Assembly (NCBI GenBank): GCA_902806575.1
Contig: CADCXD010000001.1
Coordinates: 1,736,001-1,800,000, forward strand
DNA from: Jackrogersella multiformis
Lineage: Eukaryota > Ascomycota > Sordariomycetes > Xylariales > Hypoxylaceae
DNA length: 64,000 bases
Reading direction: 5' to 3'
The position numbers and the translations under genes were made by a program. Positions 12,987 to 26,796 of this stretch are shown piece by piece. Positions within the stretch are counted from its first letter, which is position 1. Every line of letters begins with the position of its first letter. Under the pieces are notes generated by a model, which was not told the DNA's origin, did no database searches, and saw nothing but the letters and a program-made list of their open reading frames with translations.

Positions 12987-13891
12987 GTTTGAGAAAAGTA
13001 TATCATAAAAAAAAAAAAGAAAGAAGAAAAAGGCTGGAAGGTATGAGGCTTTCCAACACTTCGACCTGACTCGTAAACTATTTTTTTCCCGTTGTCAAAA
13101 AAGAGTTAAGGGAAGTCTGGAATAGTTCGCTGATCAGATGCGGGATCCCGAAGGGGACAGATTCGTGTCACCTTGCCGAGGCGGTGACTTGTCTCTCAAG
13201 ATCCAGTGAAGAAGATCCGTCACGAGCTACGGGAGGGGGATCAGCGAGCCTTAAGTGTGTTTGGCAGGACAGTTCAGGAAGTATGTGACCAGGAACCCCC
13301 CGAATAGTCGGAAGAAGGTACACCACAACTAGGGCCAGCCGGTACTTTTCAAGACCCAACCCAGTCGTATGAAGCTTAACGCTCTCCAGTAGTGTAATTG
13401 GGACAAGTGGAACCAGTTTTCTTAGCCTACGACAGAGTCCAGTGACGACGGTGAACAGATTGATCGACAATCCAATGTCCCGTACTAAGGCAGGTCGGGG
13501 CAGGGTTGGACACACTGTAGGGTGCTGCACAGGAGGACGGTAGGGTAGGATATTGAACAGATCGAACCAGGGCTGAAATTTGAAAAGATGGTGTCCAATT
13601 TGATAGCAGCCGTTTTGGGTCTTGAGTGATCATGAGAATGTGGAGTTCGGTGGCTCGTTTCAAGACCGAAGAGTAGAAGATCAGCAGCGGCCAGATATCC
13701 GGGAGGTTAGATGTACATATAACTCGAGTGAAGTTGTATGTACTTGTTACAGGTAACCCAGGTAAAGGGAATTCCAAGTAACAAATTGTTGATCCTGTCT
13801 GTGTGTATTGTATGTATGTAAGTCCACTACCTCTTATTGTTCGTGAGGCTTAGAAGATTGGTTTCTATGATATGGTTACGGTATAGTTTGG

Positions 13892-13921
13892 TGTTGTTGT
13901 TGTTGTTGTTGTTGCTGTTGT
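13892..13921. repeat. GTT trinucleotide microsatellite
   Basis: An interrupted (GTT)n tract, about nine units, some 0.9 kb upstream of the FlbC-like start codon and probably in its promoter or 5' leader. Confidence 0.9.
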
Positions 13922-14395
13922 GTTGTATGGGTTTTGCTGCCGTTGGCTGACCTCCAGATGTGAGATATTTCGTCGTAAGTCGTTGTGAAGGTGACAGAGC
14001 AGAAGAGAGGCACAGTCAGTGATGAAGGATGGCAGGCTTTACATACATAGATTAGTCCCTCTTATTGTTTTGGCCGCCTACCTAGTATGTATGTGTATTT
14101 TAGGTGTGATGGAGTGGCCAGCTAGTACGTCAACTAGCAGCATTAGACGATTAGAAGAGAAGGAGATTCCAGCGCGGTTTGTTAAAAGTACCCAGGGTAT
14201 TAGGGTATCAGGGTCTCCTCTAACCCACATTAGAGAGTGATAAATTGGGGCGAGTGGGACAGAAAAAACATTGAAGCGCAGGGATTGAATACTACAAGGT
14301 ATGGGTATGTTATAATGGAGGCGGAGAAGGGAGAATGAATTAAAGAGGTGCGGTTAACGGTTAACTGTTGACGGTTGACGCTTAGTACGGGAAAT

Positions 14396-14830
14396 ACCAT
14401 TCAACTACCTAACTAATACCTATGTAGTAGCCTAGTACCTGCCCAGTAGGAGGTATGTATGTATGTAATAATAAGAAAGTGCGTATGTAGTGTACACATA
14501 AACCCAGGGTACCTAACGCGAAAGGAGATGAGAACATGGATGGCAGGGTACCTAGGTATTGTTGAAAGTAACGGCAAGGGTCTAAAGCTAAGGCTACGGT
14601 ACGGGGGTGCGCCGTCGCTCTTTAGCTTACGATAAGTACCGGTACGAGTGGGACACTACCTAGTACCTACCTAGGTATCCTGGAGAGCCCCTCCTCCCCC
14701 CAATCCCCCCCTTGCTGTTTTCTATAGGTAATGAGGTACACTAAATACCTACCTATGTAGGTAGTGTATATTGGATACGTAGGTATGTACAATACCTAGG
14801 TACATACCTACGTACATAATAAGGCTCATT
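14396..14830. repeat. Cluster of TACCTAGGTA-type palindromic motifs
   Basis: Repeated TACCTA, TAGGTA, GTATGTAT and the self-complementary TACCTAGGTA, with intervening unique DNA. The same motif family recurs through the intergenic DNA of the window but not inside the coding exons. Confidence 0.8.
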
Positions 14831-17779
14831 CTTAGCTTACGCCACTGATGCGGAGGATGGGAGGATGGGGGTTGCCGTTATGCAGGGTCTGAAGGGAGCA
14901 CAAAGCCGGCTCATTGCTTTTATCACAAGTTCTTTACTTAGCAGCTTAGCAGCTTAGGTACCTATCTAACTTTACTTTTATCTTTATTTTCTTCCATCAT
15001 CTCCTTATTTTTCGAGTGCCGGCTCTAGCGACGCGACTTTATTGCAGTTCGAACCCATCTGATAAACCAGCTCGTTCTCTTTGGTGCCCAGTCGGGGAAT
15101 ATTGGATTGAACCTTGGAAGAGTTGGGGTTTCTTGAGTGTCTAGCCACACACTATTAAACACGGTACGGAATGCTTGCAGTCGGGCTTTCCATCTGTCCC
15201 ACTGCCTGACCCTTTTCCTCTTTAGAAAGAAAGGATGAAGCTAAGAACGTCCTAAGCTTGGGTCCCTTGGCAAATAACTACGTCATGCGGTGTGTAAATA
15301 GTGATTGAATACTCTCTACCTAGGTACCTAGGTAGGTACTCCACAAAAGTGGCCCTTTGAAAAGTGAGTGAAGAACACCCTATGTACCTAGGTACCCAGG
15401 CTATAGTCCACCTCCATTGATCCAATACAGGACATTAAGCCCACACATTGATGACTAAAACTGTATGTAGTAGACGGAGTTCTATGTCCCGGTATCAAGG
15501 GATGATGAATAAGTAAGAAGATAAGTATTACATTGAAAATATCGTGTGGCATTGATAGTTTACCCCTTTATGGTTTACACTTTTCTTTTTATTATTATTA
15601 TTATTTTTCAATTGTTATAAGAACCAACATAGAACTATGTGTTCGGCCTACCTTCGGTCCGGCACTAATAATATTTGTGGCGGCAGCGTAGTCTTCGTGT
15701 TCAGCCGACGATGTCTTGGCATTTTGGGGGGACTATGATTATAGCACAAGTGAAAAGAATGGAATGTACACCCAACCAGAGGAATGACGATGGAATAACC
15801 ACGCCGACTGCCACGACTACTACGCATGAAGAATAATATTCAAAACAATGTCCTCGGGATGAAACCGAAGGTTGCATATATGACGGTATCTTCGAGCCAG
15901 TCGGGCCAGCTCCCTCCAGTCCTTGAAGCTAATTAAGCGGTACTGCCTCGGAGAAGGTTAACAATTAATGCTCGTTACTCATAGGACTGACGTCGTCGGT
16001 CAGGACTAACAGGCGAGAGAAAACATGTACAAGTATGACGATAACGTCCCAAAGAGGCCTTGCCTTTTAGCATCTTACACGTCCTTAATAGGCCTTAATA
16101 GGCAAGGAGGGAGAGAGGGGCTATCTGGGTCTTAATCTACCAACCCGACAACTATACAGTAAGCGATTATGTAGGTTAGCGTACTTAAACCATAGGTAGG
16201 TAGGTAGGTATCTTTCTAATTTGCTTCAGTTAATATTTAAGCTTGTATAAGGATGATGGCAACTATGGATACATAGTATAATATTATTTACCACCCTAGT
16301 TACTATATTAGCATAGCCTTACGGGCTCAGGTTGCCAGGATAAAAATAGCGACACCTATTACATAGTAAAGAGGAAATGGCGCAGAAAGGCGCACAAAAC
16401 TACGTCGCGGCCGTTATCGATATATTTCAATATTCCCCCGATGTAAGGACTCCTGCACGAAATACCTAACTTACTGGTCGGTGTTTTGGAAAAACAAATC
16501 TCTGCGATGATATTTCAATGCTCCGGGTCGAAGAGATACGGTTACACTATCTTCTTGAAAGGGATCTCTTGGCGAAGACGGGGGTGTCGTCATAGCTTTC
16601 GAAAAAGTCGGGAGGAGGATTTGGGGTGTTTAATGCGAATGGCAAATGATTGGTCAGTGAGCGGTTAGCGGGAAATACAACGTAGGCTAGCTTTCAAGTG
16701 CCTCCATAATTTAGAAATGACACAATCGACTAATTCTCAATGGATGAAGAACAATTAAGCCTTGACCAATCAATATGAATAGCCTCTGGCTAGGTACCTA
16801 CCTAGGTGCCCAGGTAAATAAACGATGAGCCATAGATCAATATTAATACCGAGGGCAAATACCAAAGGCAAGAATGAAGACTTTAAAATTAGGTTTATGA
16901 AAAGTAGGTTTACTGTTTTCTTCGTTTTAACTTTCATTACATACTTACTAATAAAGTAAATAAAAGGTATATATAAAAGTTTACTACACATGTTACGTCC
17001 ATACTGTCTTGTCACGATTTATCGACACGTTTTACTCGAAGTACTTAGGTACGTTACCTACGTGTAAATATTTAAAAGCTACCCATGTAAGTAAATATGT
17101 AATAAAAAGAATGAAATTAATTAAAATTTTAGTAGTTACGCTATACTTAAATTGCTACTTTAGGTAAATAAGCAAAATAAATGAGTATTGGCAGTTCGCG
17201 ATCTAAACAACGTCATATGCCAGACAGGTTCTTCGAGGCTAAAACAAGGCTTAGTCAACGGCGTTCCAATCTCTTTATTTAAGCATGAATTTAGTGAAAG
17301 GCCAAAGCGCGGCCCGGGCAAACCTTCGGTCGTTTATAGGAATGAATCGAAACATTGAACCAACCACTACCTATACTATGTAAGCCACCTTAAGCCACCA
17401 CTTTTGCGATCCAGTTCTACGGCTCCATGCAAGTCAAAGACGCCATCAAGAAGCATCGTAGCTACTGTCTTTTTGCCCGGTCGCCCTTGAGGCAAAGTAC
17501 TTAGGTAAGTAAAAGATGGACGCGCAGTGGGTATCACCTAATACCTACATGTAGGAATGATCAGGTCCAAAATAGGGATACCTACCTGCCTAGGTACCCT
17601 TAATTGCCTAAACACGTGGCCGGCACTAAAGCATCATCAAATCCCTACAAGAATTAAAGGATCTAGGTACCAAGTTGTTAGTGTATGCATGGTGAGATGA
17701 CTTGCTCGTCATTTTGATCACGACAAGGTCAAGGAGAAAGGGAAGTACGAACACTAGTAACGTTTGATATTTGATATTA

Positions 17780-17895
17780 CATACCTGCCTAGGTACCTAC
17801 CTACTATTATGTAATAAACATATCTGTACGCATCGTATTTACCTAGCTGCCTACATACCTAGGTATGTAGGTACCTACCTAGATAAATACCTAGG
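17780..17895. repeat. Dense cluster of TACCTAGGTA-type motifs
   Basis: Several copies of CCTAGGTA and its variants (TGCCTAGGTACC, TACCTAGGTATG, TACCTACCTAG) within about 115 bp. They could form local hairpins because the motif is palindromic. Confidence 0.8.
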
Positions 17896-20800
17896 TATTA
17901 CACTCCTTCGGCTTTACCGTGTACGGGTAAACCATGCTACGGAAATCAAATTACCTACCCCTAGGTCGATATGCACGTGGATAAATAGTTTAGTTATTCG
18001 CTAGGTCCCGACGTGGTCATCTCCCGTAGCAACCGCCGCATACTTACATATCTACCTACATAATATGTAAACGGTCGGTTCGTCCAAGAGTCCCTGCATC
18101 GTGATCATTACATACCCGCAAACCAGGTTGCATTCGATATTATGGCACCTACTACTAATGACACCCGCGAGGAGTGCTGCATAGTCAATTCTTGACCGCT
18201 TGGCGTTCATCTCTTTCCATAACACTTATTCCGTTTTGGACCTCGAACGATAAGGCTAAGTCAGGTTTATTGTCTTGTTATGGCAAACTATTGCAAAACT
18301 TGTCAGCACACATGCATGCGCACCTTGCATACACTTGCATGATACCTTGGTGATGGGGCTAATATGAAATGTATAATATTATGTACAATGCATCATTGCA
18401 ATCAACTGCGCATTTCTATGTAGACAATAAGGAAATTGGTTTGGTTCGTAAGAATCGATGTGTCAACGTCAAAGTCCAAAAAGGGCTGATAGCGGTTTGA
18501 ACTAATATATTGATCTAGAGATTGTTTATTAACCTTGGATGTATCTCCTTGGAAGTATCCAAATGGTCGCAGCGGCCCTTGGCAAGTTCAACCAGATTCC
18601 CGAGGAAGCGCGATCAGCAATGTGTCAACGGCACTTCCCTAAGCCACAAGCCCACCTTCCCGCTCTCTGGGTATCACCGGTAGATTCATATAGCTTGTTT
18701 CATCTATCGTCTTGCCTACCAAAGGTTATCTACATATGTACTTCACGCCTAGGTAGGTACATTCATTCAATACTTGATATAATATACTACATGCCTGCTA
18801 CACTAAGGACATAACATCGTTTGTCGCATACGAACTGACTGTATGTACGATAAATATATCCGAGTATATCATTTCCAAAATACTTCTCCCTTAAATTTAC
18901 AACTACTTATCACGCACGCACACACTATACTACATTCATCCAATCCTCTTCCCTTTTAGTCATTGAATCCTTTTACAGAACCATCCTAGTCGTCTTCTAG
19001 AAGCTCGATAATGTCGACTCTGGTCAAATTACGAATTGTGATTTACTAGTATTATCTCCAAATTACGCAGGAGATATTGGCGCCCACTCTGAATAGCCCC
19101 CGGGATATGTAACTTATCCAGTCAGAGAAGAGCTGAGCACAGCCAAGGATCATGGGTACGTTTCAAATAAAAATTCGACTGGCATTCCCCAAAAGTCGCA
19201 TTAGCAATACCACTCAAACCCCGGCAGTTTGCCTGGTATATATTCGTCGATCATCGCCGCTTTTGGTTCTTTTATAAAAGACGGCGTCTCTAGCGCAGCA
19301 ATGCCCCTTGTACCCCCATCTGCATCTCGACAGCAACAATTCATATCCTGGGACATTCGATGAAATACCCAGTCATGAAGAGTAAACCATCATTCATATG
19401 ACATTAGTAGGAGAAGAATGCCTACCTAGGTATTTAAAACGCCGAAGTTACTGATATTGAGGGTTACTTTCCCTTGATTACGATGAAGAATAGCCGCGAG
19501 GTTCGTGAGTCCTACACACACTACCTCTTACACTACCTACATACTTGATACCTTAGGTACGTATTGTACAAAGGATGAGCCTAGTGTAGTGTACCTAGAG
19601 GTAGTCTAGGTACCTTAGGTAGTTCGTAAAGGATTATGGATGCCGGGTAGCCAGGGCCCAATCCAACGCCCGCCCACACGGCAGTCATAGTGGTATTCTA
19701 GGATCTGAGAGAGTTGCCTTGTCTTGGCATCACGCTTACTGTGAAGGGGAGAGACCACCTAAAGCAGCTTAATGAAAAACACCTGGGCAGTCTACAGTTT
19801 ATCGGCGAGCTTCCCGGAACAACGTATTTACTATTAGGTATGTATTTACCTACACATTGCTATGACCGCGCAGAGCTGTAACCCCCAAAAAGAATAAGGG
19901 TGAACTACACTAGTACAACATTGTGTTGAGGAAACCAGCTAGCGCACCTACACACTACCGAGGCCGGCCGTTGAAAGGAGACAGGACTAAGAGGTTGGTC
20001 GCCGACCAACGTCGACGAGGGTGTCATTAGCAAATTTCCCTTGTGAGAGCCTTTTCCCAACATCGACACACTAATTTTTGGCACAAGGATTCAATACATT
20101 TTATGCGGAGCCTTTTCGCAGACGAAGACTACCTACTCTACACTACCTAGACAGACCAGCCAAGCTCTATTCCGGCTATTTGTGACTTCGGTTTTTTCTC
20201 TCTCGCTCTCATTTCGGAATCTTCAGTCTGTACGAGCTATGTCAAAACCCGACGTATCGATGCCAATTCCCTCATGATAAGCATATGGGCGCATAGAATG
20301 CGCTAGCTCTAGATGAATTGCTGCATCGTAAAATGAGGAAATGTAGTGTATGGACGAATGTCTTTACACCGACGAGGCCGACGATAGTTCTGTCCATTAT
20401 GGCTCGGACTTGAAGAAAAAACTTGGTAGATGAGGCTTGCAGCCGAGCGGCGCCCTCCAATAATATCACATTGCATAATATATGACCGGGGCCAAGACAG
20501 CCAATTGCATTTCGGGCTTACACGGAAATGCGATTGACGGAGATTTTCCAGCGAGCATCAACCATGAGTGTCAGCTCGGGTCCGGCCAAGTCATGCTGTC
20601 CTCCGAGACACCTACGACGATAGGGCTGCTATGCAATGTATATACGAGGATATGATACATGACAGATAATAATATCAAAATTGAACTTGGGTTTCGGACT
20701 TTAGTTCGGCCACTTTTTGCTCTTTGATTGCGGTGACAGTTTAAAATTCGACGTGGCTAACTACGCGATATTTCCTTTTGCCCACAAATATTGACCGTGG

Positions 20801-21048
20801 AGACACCGAAGAGTGGACAATGATTGTGATGATTTTTGTTCGTGAACATCAACTTCTCCTAAACGGAGGATCAAACTACCTACCTGGTAAGGGTCAGGAT
20901 TCACCCTAGTACTATAGCTTTATGTCAGCCGTCATCTGGCAATGCAAATGCGAGCAAGATAGATCCTTCGCGTTTGCGTTTTGACGTGATTATGCTAGCA
21001 CCAGGATAATTGCGCCGCATTCACAGCACCCCCTAGCCTAAAACATAC

Positions 21049-21083
21049 TTACCTAGGTACCTACCTAGGTAGGTAGGTAAGGT
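21049..21083. repeat. TACCTAGGTA-type palindromic cluster
   Basis: Alternating TACCTAGG and TAGGTAGG units form an inverted-repeat block. This is the last full copy before the motif-free stretch that runs to about 26.9 kb. Confidence 0.85.
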
Positions 21084-24000
21084 TGTGTATATCTCGATGC
21101 CTACTGTGTATTGACACTTTGTATTATCGCGGCTTGGGCGAGTACTACGATATTATCTACAATATGAATACCCTACATTGACATTTCAATATGGCTGTGT
21201 TAATGAACAGACCCAGAATATATTCCATAAAGTAAACACGCGAGATACGACAAATTTCAGATGACGGTTACTCTCCTATCCAGTATCTGAGTAAACTTCG
21301 ATTTTGTATGCATATAAAAATTATCCTGTCCTAGGAGGCCTCCGAATCCTGGTTGCTATATATATCCCCTGTTTCCCTTTTCCCTTCTCAGTACGTATTA
21401 AAGTAGGAATATAGTTCGTAGCACTACACCAGATTGTTACCAGCTAGCTAACAGATCGCAAATAAAATAAGTAATTATATTTTCCATCCTTCTATAAGGC
21501 TAAAAGGTATAGTTGGCGTGCTTACATCTTAAAGCGGGTTTCGAGTCGTGCAACTTCATAAAGCATTGAACAGGAACGACTACCTAGATAGTTTATCGCA
21601 TATAACAGGTAGCATTAGGCGATGTGTATGGAGCATATCTCGTGTAGCCCCAAGAATAGAGCGTAGGTAAGCACCAACGCTGAGGTGGATATAGGGGTAT
21701 TACTGAGCCGCTTAGGGACCCTGTGGATCAGAATCCTCTTCCGCTTCTAGAATTTGTAGAACAATCTAACGATTATTTTGTATGGAAACATTGGCTTAGC
21801 AACTCGTGTGGGATAACTCGTTGCAAAACATGAGCTATTGTCTCCACTGAGAGGGTGCCCATGATCATATGACTACTAATCATTCGAGATATTAGTAAGT
21901 CAGAACCCTTCTCTCTTCTCAGACTGTTGAGGAAGCTAGCTGCTCTTACCGCAATATATGGAGTAGACCTCGGGAGCTGAAGGAGTGCGAGAGCTTATGT
22001 GTACGATATACGTGACCGAGAAGTTGAGACGCTGTTGACTGCCTAATTAGTCGACGCTGACATTCATATGGGGGCCACTCAACTTGCATCGTTGATTTCG
22101 TAACCCTACAGAGCTGAAAATCCACTACGTATAAACATAGTAGCTGTTCATTCAACCAGGGTCAGAGTCCAAAGAACCGGCATGATTCCGGATTACGAAC
22201 CCATTAACCCTACCTTCTGCTCTCATTATCCTTCGAGAACTGCACATTCACTGTTTCCCCTTCAGAGTCGTGTCTTCTATACATGTTGGTAGTTCTCTAT
22301 TACGCCGGAGGAGGCTCTGACAATGGCGGGGCATGGGTGTAGATCCTTCATCCTTTCAAGTCCTTCTATGTGAGGTACTATTACATAAGACGGCAGTCGT
22401 AGAGCCAGCGTATTTCAATCTTTGGTTATGCCATTAGTATCTGACGGGATACGCTGTTTTTCTGCCACCCGTAGGGTACCTCGACGACGAGGAATATCAT
22501 AGGGATAGCCGCTAGATGATGAGGTTATCAAATCCTACGAAAGCAAACGAGTCAAGCCAACTCCTTGTACATCCGACATCCCAGAATGTGAGGGAGAAGC
22601 ACTCCCCTAAAGATTTGATATCGAACAGGAAACAAATATATAGCATACCAGATATACACTTCGCTACCCACGTTGAGAAACAAGGGCATCTTTCCATGAC
22701 TATCGAGAGAAATTCAGCTCTAGCAGGCAGATTAAACGATACTCAACATAATTATACATTTAAATTATAGAGAACTAGTAGTTATACACAACAACGCTTA
22801 GATATAACGTACTGCTATATCACGAATGGCATGTGGCGTATGTGGCGAACGAGTTTACATACATCATGATATCCAAATATCCAGATAATATACATGTCAA
22901 GGTGCTAGGCAAACCGTTGGATGTCCAGAAGATCCCCTATATCGAGGCCTAATCGCTCTCCCATCCCAATACTAGGTAGCGATGTCGTAGTAGCAAGCAC
23001 AAGCTTTGGCAACGCTTCAGTTTTAATTAATCCTATATCCTAAACAGTTAAGTTCGGATACTAACGAAGCCGAGTTTATATTATTTCCCGGTATCGGCTG
23101 AGACCTTGCGGCTAAATAGGTGAAACGTCATACCACTCCCGCCGTCCCGGCCTTACGGAGCGTAGTCGATACGGTTGTGCGGCATTTAGAGTAATCTATA
23201 GTTAAGGCGAAATATTCTGTGCTGGTCTCCCCGTGGATGGGACTAGATGGAGACCAATCTGTGGTTGACTTCATCCGCTCTATCGAAATTGCCCTGCGTT
23301 CCGTCATGATAGGAATGACACGGTACACATCCAGCTTTAACTACAGAGAAAATCAGTATGGTTTCTTATGGTAGCAGGACCCAACATGGAACTTAGGCTT
23401 CGCACACTAGTTTAACAATGGCCTTAAAGCTCCTCTATCATAGACACCATATCAGCTAGACGATATACAAAGTGCGAGCATTCAAATGGCCCCTATATTC
23501 CTACCTTCCGAATCATGAGAGATATATTGAAAAGGGATTCTAGTTTATATGAAATTGCTATACCATGCTCCGCGTATATGACTCCTTGTAAGTGACCCAA
23601 GACGGGGCAATCGAGGACTTCAATGTTTCAAATGCACTCCATTATAGAATGCTAGTTACTAGCATGGATGAGGTTGGACTACGAGACGTATTGTTATCAC
23701 GATGTACTTTACACTCGGGTATACCTAATGATAGCCTAGAGTCGTGGGGGAGAAAACACAACGTTCCGTTCGACGATCACCATACTACATGTATGTAATA
23801 TAGCCGATGCGATACTAGGTCAACTAGTAGTCTAAACCTATAGCGACGAGGGATGTAGTCATGCTAGTATTGCTAGACCATAATCTTCTATCAGCCTGCG
23901 AAAGTCGAATACCGACGAGAGCATACGCTCTATGCGCCCTTCGCTGATTTGTTCCACTGCGAATATATGGTTTTGTCAGCCAGTTTACCCGAAGTATCCA

Positions 24001-25305
24001 AGGAAGATATGATAGCTTGATGACAGCATCGGCGTGAATTGGTATTAAACAGACTGGGAGAATTGGAAAAGATGAATACCTACTGCAGTGGCCGTTGATA
24101 TTACTCGTACTCAACAATGAGAATTTCTAAGTGCTGTAAGGGGTTCGTGTCATGAATTTGTCCAATATCTCACGACGTTGGATTGGACTATGCCTAGCTG
24201 CGTAGTGTCTGCCAAAGGAGTCCGGAGGCTTACACTATTACTAAATCCACGATCCTAACTATCAGACCTGCTACTACGTTTGGAGACATTCAAATGAGTA
24301 CCGTGTCTCGAGGAGGCTAGAGAAGCACTACGCGGTTGTCTTCTGTTGACTATGTTATTCTAAGTGATAATCTGGTTCCTATAGACCGGACAGATCGCGA
24401 GCTAGGAATACAAAACCGATGATATGGCGCTGATAATCGACAAGAAGCCTAGGTTTTGAATGAAATAGGAATGATAATATCCCTTTAACCCATATTGTTA
24501 AGCTTCCAGAGCCACAGCTTTTAAACCCATCTCACACTATATTTATTCTAGGGCGTGGCGTGTAATGTTAATCATCTACTGAAAACTTGAAATGTAGGCT
24601 AAGAATTCGGTGATATAGGTATGTATGTGTGGCATATGAAACTTATTGTAAGCGCATCCCCTATTTGTTGAATGCTTTTTAAATACTAGGTCCTGCTAAC
24701 ATGATGGATGCCAAACCGGGGGCGGCAGAGTAAATAGGGGCTTGTAGTCACTCAGTGTCAGGCGAGAAGTATTAGAGCAGCTTTTTGGAGACCTAACTTG
24801 TATGCCTACATAGCACTTTCTGGATCCGATCTGAGGAGCAATCATGCATCGGTGAGCATTTCTCAGCATCAGTATTCTAACGACCTATAGCTGGAAGCGA
24901 TTCGGGAGCTGGATGATAACGATGACATATCCTAGAACAATTCGATATCTTAGATGTGCGTGAAGAGCCTCGCGATAATCGATTCGAGTGCTACTCAATA
25001 TATAGGTATCTAGGTACATAAGTGATAGAGGACGGTATAAGTATTATACCACCTGGATGGAAAATAGCACTCGATCCATCTGGGAATACCCAGCTTGTCT
25101 ACCTAAGCTGGAGTCGTGGTTTGGGTCCATGGATGAAAATATTTTGTTTCTATGCCAATCACCAACGTGAACTTTGGCGATATCTACAGATACAAGAGAA
25201 ACTAGTATAGTAGAAGTTAGGGGGGTCTTCCTAAGGTGTTTACCTAGCTATTATGGGAGGAGATTTGGTAGAGCTGTCAAGAATTAGAAGTCCTGATACG
25301 TGGAA

Positions 25306-26796
25306 TCAAGCTTTGTTTCTTAACCTCTTGCTGGCCCGCGTTGCTCCTATAGGAGTATGGTTTTCTACCTTTACCACTTCTGCCACTGCAACCCGGCGCC
25401 TCTTCCGAGAACTTGTAGATTCTTTGGTGGTGACGTCCTTCTCAGCCTCCTCGACTTCAACTTTGATATTGACCACTTCGGCCTTGCTTGATGCTTGTTC
25501 CGAGAACGACTTCAGGTTTGCGGTGAAAAGCACAGACTGAGCCCATCCTGCATATTGACCCCATATTTCCCGAAAATGGTTACCGACGGAATCATACATG
25601 GCCTTGGAGAAGGTCTTGGTTTTCGTCTTGCCAAAGCTGTAATCCCTCTGAGCAATCTGCCACACATGCGTATCTACAGGTACTGCTTCTCCCCAACCCA
25701 AGCCCATCAGGCAGACGCAGTCTGCGACTTTCGGGCCAACTCCCGAGAGAAGGAGAAGTTGCTCATGAGCATACCTGTAGGTGGGAAGCTCGGCAGTATT
25801 GTTCATCTTCGCCATAGACCAGCCTGGGTTGTCGGGGTTTATCAGGCTTTCAAGCCACCCTTCTGGTTTGTCCACAGAGACTATTTGGGCTGTTTCGGCG
25901 ATGTATCTAGCTCTGTAACCAAACCCTAATTCCCTGAGATGAGCTTCTACTTTTTGACCACTTAAAGCATGAGGAGTAGGGAAGTCATGAAAAGCCTCAT
26001 CGCCAATGTACCCAATTAACGGGCCATAATGTTTACAGAGTTTGTCGACCTATAAGGCATTAGCATTAGGGCATCATTTTTCGGAAGATAACCTTGCAAG
26101 AGTTACGGGAATAATATACCATCTGTGTAATACGCGAAATATTGTTGTTGCTACTGCATATGAATTCTATTAGTGTTTCCCATGGGCCTTGACTTAGAAT
26201 CCTAATTCCTGTAAATTTTGGAGCCTTCTTCCGAAAATTAGGATCGGACTTAGACCACTGGTCATACAGCGCCGTCACTGTTATTATAAAAGTTAGCAAA
26301 TGTGCTGTGGGTGAATTCAGAAAGAATTTAGCTATGAGACGGTTCCGTGCTCCCGTAACCCATTAGGAGCAAGAAAAATGTATGATAAAAGATAATCAAA
26401 TTATATTTTAACCCAAGGGGATCGATCTTACAGTCATGCTTCAAACTAAAGTAATGCCTGATGAGTGCTTCAGTGTCGTTATCACTATCACTTTCAGGTT
26501 CACTTTTTATGGACAATGGAGGTGTCAACGATGACGGAATGCTCGTTGATGAAGCCACCTTATAATGAAGGTGGGTTTTGTCTTGCTTTAACGAGAGTAG
26601 TCGACCATAAAGAGCGCAATTCCTGATGATGGAATCAGTAGTGTTTAGTAAATATATTAATGTAGGAAAAGAGTTACCATTCTTCATCTATTTTACGCCA
26701 ACGAAAGGATTGTCCACAGCGGAGAGTCGTCTCGATGCACAGATCCGTCAAGCTTAGGGGGAGCTTTCTCCATTCGGATATCCGTACTGGAGGCAT
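25306..26796 (-). CDS. OGG1: 8-oxoguanine DNA glycosylase/AP lyase (OGG1)
   Basis: Base-excision repair enzyme that removes 8-oxoguanine opposite C and nicks the strand by beta-elimination. Exons 26796-26678, 26622-26432, 26277-26120 and 26049-25306; introns of 55, 154 and 70 nt. Joins restore DEEW|NCALYGRLLSLK, KHD|LTALYDQW and ITQM|VDKLCKHYG, giving 403 residues. The start MPPVRISEWRKLPLSLTDLC leads into the OGG1_N domain (TTLRCGQSFRW). The helix-hairpin-helix GVGPKVADC holds the Schiff-base lysine K263 (human K249); D282 in PVDTH equals human D268. N147 and R152 (SSNNNISR) and R204 (GYRARY) match the residues that contact the orphan cytosine. An acidic Ser-rich loop (about residues 64-90) interrupts the N-terminal domain. 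The C-terminal tail carries basic nuclear-localisation candidates (RKRRR, KRLRNK). It shares a 584-bp divergent promoter with U2AF65. Confidence 0.96.

Larger units (their letters stand above)
12987..25305. other. Gene-free region (12.3 kb) upstream of the FlbC-like gene
   Basis: No convincing gene on either strand; frames are short and broken by stops. Two zones differ. From 13 kb to about 21.1 kb there are many TACCTAGGTA-type motifs (14396-14830, 15316-15400, 16190-16211, 16790-16815, 17575-17600, 17780-17895, 21049-21083) and a GTT microsatellite. From about 21.1 to 25.3 kb the exact motif is absent and the DNA looks like unrelated, possibly decayed sequence. The part nearest 12987 probably contains the long 5' leader and promoter of the FlbC-like gene. 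Frames at 13168-13777 (-) lie in this leader zone and show no family similarity. Confidence 0.65.

Noticed and set aside
13168..13777. Two minus frames of 116-120 residues upstream of the FlbC-like gene
   Set aside because: They overlap one another in different frames and show no family similarity; more likely the leader of the FlbC-like mRNA.
17780..17895. CRISPR-like spacing of TACCTAGG copies
   Set aside because: Units are irregular, without constant spacers or cas genes, and the host is a eukaryote.
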